This document shows positions 4,818 through 7,599 of a stretch of DNA of 7,599 bases, one piece after another. This DNA is from an uncultured Clostridia bacterium (lineage in GTDB: Bacteria > Bacillota > Clostridia > Christensenellales > Borkfalkiaceae), in the NCBI GenBank assembly GCA_947174175.1, contig CAMWHW010000043.1, positions 1 through 7,599 of the forward strand, in the 5' to 3' direction. The notes beneath the pieces were generated by a model. The model ran no database searches, was not told where the DNA came from, and saw nothing but the letters and a program-made list of their open reading frames with translations. The first letter of the stretch is position 1; each line of letters begins with the position of its first letter. The translations under genes were made by a program, and so were the position numbers.

Positions 4818-7599
4818 TTATTTGAAATACTTTACGCCGCTTTCGAAAATCTTCATATCGAAATTGCCTTCGTAGTTTTTGTAAAGGTCTTTACCTACGC
4901 GCTCGCTGTGTCCCATCTTGCCGAACACTCTGCCGTCGGGTGATGTAATACCCTCGATAGCCCACGTACTGCCGTTGGGGTTATAGGGGCTGACCATCGT
5001 AGGTTTGCCGTTTAAGTCGACGTACTGGGTTGCAATCTGACCGCCTTCCAGCATCCTTTGAAGCTCTTCCTGAGGCGCGACCACCTTACCCTCTCCGTGG
5101 GAGACGGGAACCGAATAAACGTCGCCGACGCTGCAACCCGAAAGCCAGGGGCTGAGATTGCTTGCTACGCGGATATTTACCATAGTGGAAACGTGGCGTG
5201 AAATGTTGTTATAGGTAAGCGTGGGTGACGACGCCGTAAGAGGGCTGACCTTGCCGTAAGGCACCAAGCCCAGTTTAATAAGCGCCTGGAAGCCGTTGCA
5301 TATACCCAGAGCAAGTCCGTCACGGTTGTTCAAAAGCTCCATTATTCTTTCGGCAATAGCGGGGTTTTTAAACGTTGTTGCAATAAATTTACCAGAACCG
5401 TCGGGTTCGTCGCCGCCGGAGAAACCGCCGGGGAATGCAATTATGTTGGCTCCGTCTATCGCTTTTATAATCGCCTGAACGCTCTCCTCTATGTCCGCGG
5501 CGGAACGGTTTTTGATTACCAAAATTTCGGGATCCGCACCCGCAAGTTTAAACGCGCGCGCCGTGTCGAGTTCGCAGTTTGTACCGGGGAACGCGGGAAT
5601 AAATACGCGCGGCTTTGCCGTTTTGGTTGCGATATTTGAGTACTTAGTACCTTCCGAGTAATCGCAATCGGGCACTTCGCCCTCCGCCTTTGCCGTCACG
5701 GGGAACACGGTTGAAAGCTTGCCCGCATAGTAGCCGGAAGCGTCCCTTACGGTTATGCTTTCCGAACCGTAAGTGAAAGCGTCGTGCGACGACGTGCCGA
5801 CGAGCACGCGCACGATATCGTTGCCGAGTTTGGTTATATCCTTTGCCGACACGATAATATCGCCGTAGTGTTCGGCAAACAGATAACTTGCGTCGCCCGT
5901 AAAGTCAAATCCCAGACCGTTGCCGAGACAGCTCTTTATTACCGCCGATACCGCACCGCCCTTTTCAACCACGGTTGCAAAGTCGATATTGCCGTTATCG
6001 ATATTCAGTTTGATAACGAAATACAGCTTCTTTAAGTATTCGAAGTCGGGAATAGCGCAGCCGTCCTTTCTCATGGGAAGAAGATACAGCTTGCGCCCCT
6101 CTTCACTTACCACGTTATTTATAAGCTTGGAAGCCTTTGCAGGAGCAAGCGCAAACGAAATGAGCGTGGGCGGAACGTCGATATCTTCGAAAGTACCACT
6201 CATGGAATCTTTGCCGCCGATTGCGCCTAACCCGAGATTGAGCTGGGTATACAGAGCGCCGAGAAGTGCCGAAAGAGGCACGCCCCAACGTTTGGGGTCG
6301 TTTCTCAGACGCATAAAGAATTCCTGCAACGACAGGCGGATATCTCTGTAATCAGCACCCGCGGCAACTACTTTTGCAACCGAAGTAACGATTGCGTAAA
6401 TCGCACCCGTGAACGGAGACGACGAGGACAGTTCGGGATTGTATCCGTATGCCGAAACCGTGCAGTCGTCCGTTTCGCCGCCCGTCAGCTTTGCCGCCAT
6501 GGCAATTACGGGCGTCAGCTGGTATTTGCCGCCGAAAGGCATATAAACAGATTTAGCGCCTATTGTCGAATCGAACATTTCCGCAAGTCCCTTTTTGGAA
6601 CAAACGTTGAGCTGCGAAAGCGTCTTGGCAACCGCGTCTTTAAAGTCGCCGATTACCGGCTTATCGAAAAATTTAGTGGCGTTATCGTTAATTTCCGCAG
6701 AAGTAATCTGCTTAACGCCGTTGGTATCCAGGAAATCACGCGAAATATCAACGATAGCCTTTCCGCGGTGATACATCTTCATTCTTCTGTCGTCGGTTAC
6801 GGTTGCCACGGGCGTTGCGGAAAGATTTTCTTCCGCCGCAAGCGCAATAAAGCTTTCAACGTCGTCTGCCGCAACAACCACCGCCATTCTTTCCTGCGAT
6901 TCGGAAATAGCAAGCTCCGTACCCGAAAGTCCTTCGTACTTCTTGGGAACTTTGTCAAGCTCGATTATAAGTCCGTCGGCAAGTTCGCCGATAGCTACCG
7001 AAACGCCGCCCGCGCCGAAGTCGTTACACTTTTTAATCATGCGCGTAGCTTTTTCGTTGAGGAAAAGTCTCTGCAATTTTCTTTCGGTAAGCGCGTTGCC
7101 CTTCTGCACTTCCGCACCGCAGGTCTGCACCGATTTTTTATCGTGAGCCTTGGAAGAGCCCGTTGCGCCGCCGCAGCCGTCGCGCCCCGTCTCGCCGCCC
7201 AAAAGGATAATCTTGTCGCCCGCCGTAGGCTTTGCGCGGTAAATCATATCCGACTTCGCACCGCCGACCACGAAACCCGTTTCCAGCCTCTTTGCTTTAA
7301 AGCCGGGGTGGTAAACTTCCTCTACCTGACCAGTAGCAAGACCTATCTGGTTGCCGTAGGACGAGAAGCCAGCCGCCGCAGTCTTGGTTATTACGCGCTG
7401 GGGTAATTTGCCCGCAAGCGTCTTTTCAATGGGCTCGGTAGGGTCCGCGCAACCGGTAACGCGCATGGACTGCAAAACGTAAGTTCTGCCCGAAAGAGGG
7501 TCGCGGATAGCACCGCCTAAGCAGGTTGCCGCACCGCCGAACGGTTCTATTTCCGTAGGGTGGTTGTGCGTTTCGTTCTTGAACATTACGGTGTACTTT
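4818..7599 (-). CDS. purL: Phosphoribosylformylglycinamidine synthase, single-chain PurL (5' end outside window)
   Basis: This enzyme converts FGAR to FGAM in purine synthesis, using ATP and glutamine. The frame is open to the right edge (926 residues visible). The Met at 7586 is internal: codons before it read KYTV, joining the family motif. Numbering from that Met, ETHNHP is at 5-10 and begins the first AIRS-type catalytic half. The second half carries IGGKDSMSGTF (456-466). Residues about 660-922 are a class I glutamine amidotransferase domain with nucleophile C763 (GICNGFQ) and H893/E895 (GHSER). This is the long fused form found in Clostridia rather than the three-part PurS/PurQ/PurL of Bacillus. 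About 300 N-terminal residues (PurS-like and linker regions) should lie beyond the window. All catalytic residues are intact, and a strong terminator follows the stop codon. Confidence 0.96.
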   Translation of the reverse strand, partial: KYTVMFKNETHNHPTEIEPFGGAATCLGGAIRDPLSGRTYVLQSMRVTGCADPTEPIEKTLAGKLPQRVITKTAAAGFSSYGNQIGLATGQVEEVYHPGFKAKRLETGFVVGGAKSDMIYRAKPTAGDKIILLGGETGRDGCGGATGSSKAHDKKSVQTCGAEVQKGNALTERKLQRLFLNEKATRMIKKCNDFGAGGVSVAIGELADGLIIELDKVPKKYEGLSGTELAISESQERMAVVVAADDVESFIALAAEENLSATPVATVTDDRRMKMYHRGKAIVDISRDFLDTNGVKQITSAEINDNATKFFDKPVIGDFKDAVAKTLSQLNVCSKKGLAEMFDSTIGAKSVYMPFGGKYQLTPVIAMAAKLTGGETDDCTVSAYGYNPELSSSSPFTGAIYAIVTSVAKVVAAGADYRDIRLSLQEFFMRLRNDPKRWGVPLSALLGALYTQLNLGLGAIGGKDSMSGTFEDIDVPPTLISFALAPAKASKLINNVVSEEGRKLYLLPMRKDGCAIPDFEYLKKLYFVIKLNIDNGNIDFATVVEKGGAVSAVIKSCLGNGLGFDFTGDASYLFAEHYGDIIVSAKDITKLGNDIVRVLVGTSSHDAFTYGSESITVRDASGYYAGKLSTVFPVTAKAEGEVPDCDYSEGTKYSNIATKTAKPRVFIPAFPGTNCELDTARAFKLAGADPEILVIKNRSAADIEESVQAIIKAIDGANIIAFPGGFSGGDEPDGSGKFIATTFKNPAIAERIMELLNNRDGLALGICNGFQALIKLGLVPYGKVSPLTASSPTLTYNNISRHVSTMVNIRVASNLSPWLSGCSVGDVYSVPVSHGEGKVVAPQEELQRMLEGGQIATQYVDLNGKPTMVSPYNPNGSTWAIEGITSPDGRVFGKMGHSERVGKDLYKNYEGNFDMKIFESGVKYFK

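Noticed and set aside
6768..7406. Plus-strand open frame (212 codons) antisense to purL
   Set aside because: purL is unbroken and strongly conserved across this stretch. The antisense translation is low in complexity, rich in arginine and alanine, and resembles no known family.
7584..7586. ATG at 7586 as the start of purL
   Set aside because: The frame stays open upstream to the window edge, and this Met falls inside the conserved catalytic motif (VMFKNETHNHP). About 300 residues of the family normally precede it.

Overview
All real genes in this window lie on the minus strand, so the map reads from the right edge to the left: purL (C-terminal three quarters, start outside the window), nrdR, ispG, a PolC-like exonuclease gene lacking PHP and polymerase domains, rimP, and nusA (nearly complete, 3' end outside the window). 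The gene content points to an uncultured-type Clostridia/Firmicutes chromosome. The PurL is the long single-chain type with a fused glutaminase domain, which is common in Clostridia. The order ispG - polC - rimP - nusA is the usual Firmicutes housekeeping order, and NrdR has its standard zinc ribbon plus ATP-cone. There are no mobile elements, CRISPR arrays, tRNAs or rRNAs.

Region 4818-7599 holds purL (purine synthesis). It ends in a strong intrinsic terminator at about 4762-4810. Just beyond, at 4731-4759, is an extended -10 promoter firing leftward into nrdR. The promoter's 17-bp spacer is almost entirely occupied by a palindrome (4737-4752) that matches the NrdR box, so nrdR looks autoregulated. 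nrdR, ispG and the PolC-like gene (4703 down to 1622) form one probable transcript. A GAAA-loop hairpin sits between nrdR and ispG, and ispG overlaps the next gene by 8 bp. If there is no further promoter, an isoprenoid enzyme and a replication-type exonuclease are placed under the deoxyribonucleotide regulator.

The PolC-like gene is the main oddity. It sits at the canonical polC locus and keeps the PolC N-terminal region, the OB fold and an intact DEDDh exonuclease. It has neither half of the PHP domain and no polymerase, and ends cleanly after the exonuclease, with no remnant before the next promoter.

A second extended -10 promoter (1590-1618) drives rimP-nusA, the start of the usual translation/transcription operon. 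Its short leader contains a perfect 12-bp hairpin followed by a weak, interrupted U-run just before the rimP ribosome binding site. This arrangement would suit autoregulation by NusA-dependent attenuation.

Most of the window is ordinary core genome. The points worth a second look are the reduced PolC protein, the NrdR box, and the two leader/intergenic hairpins.
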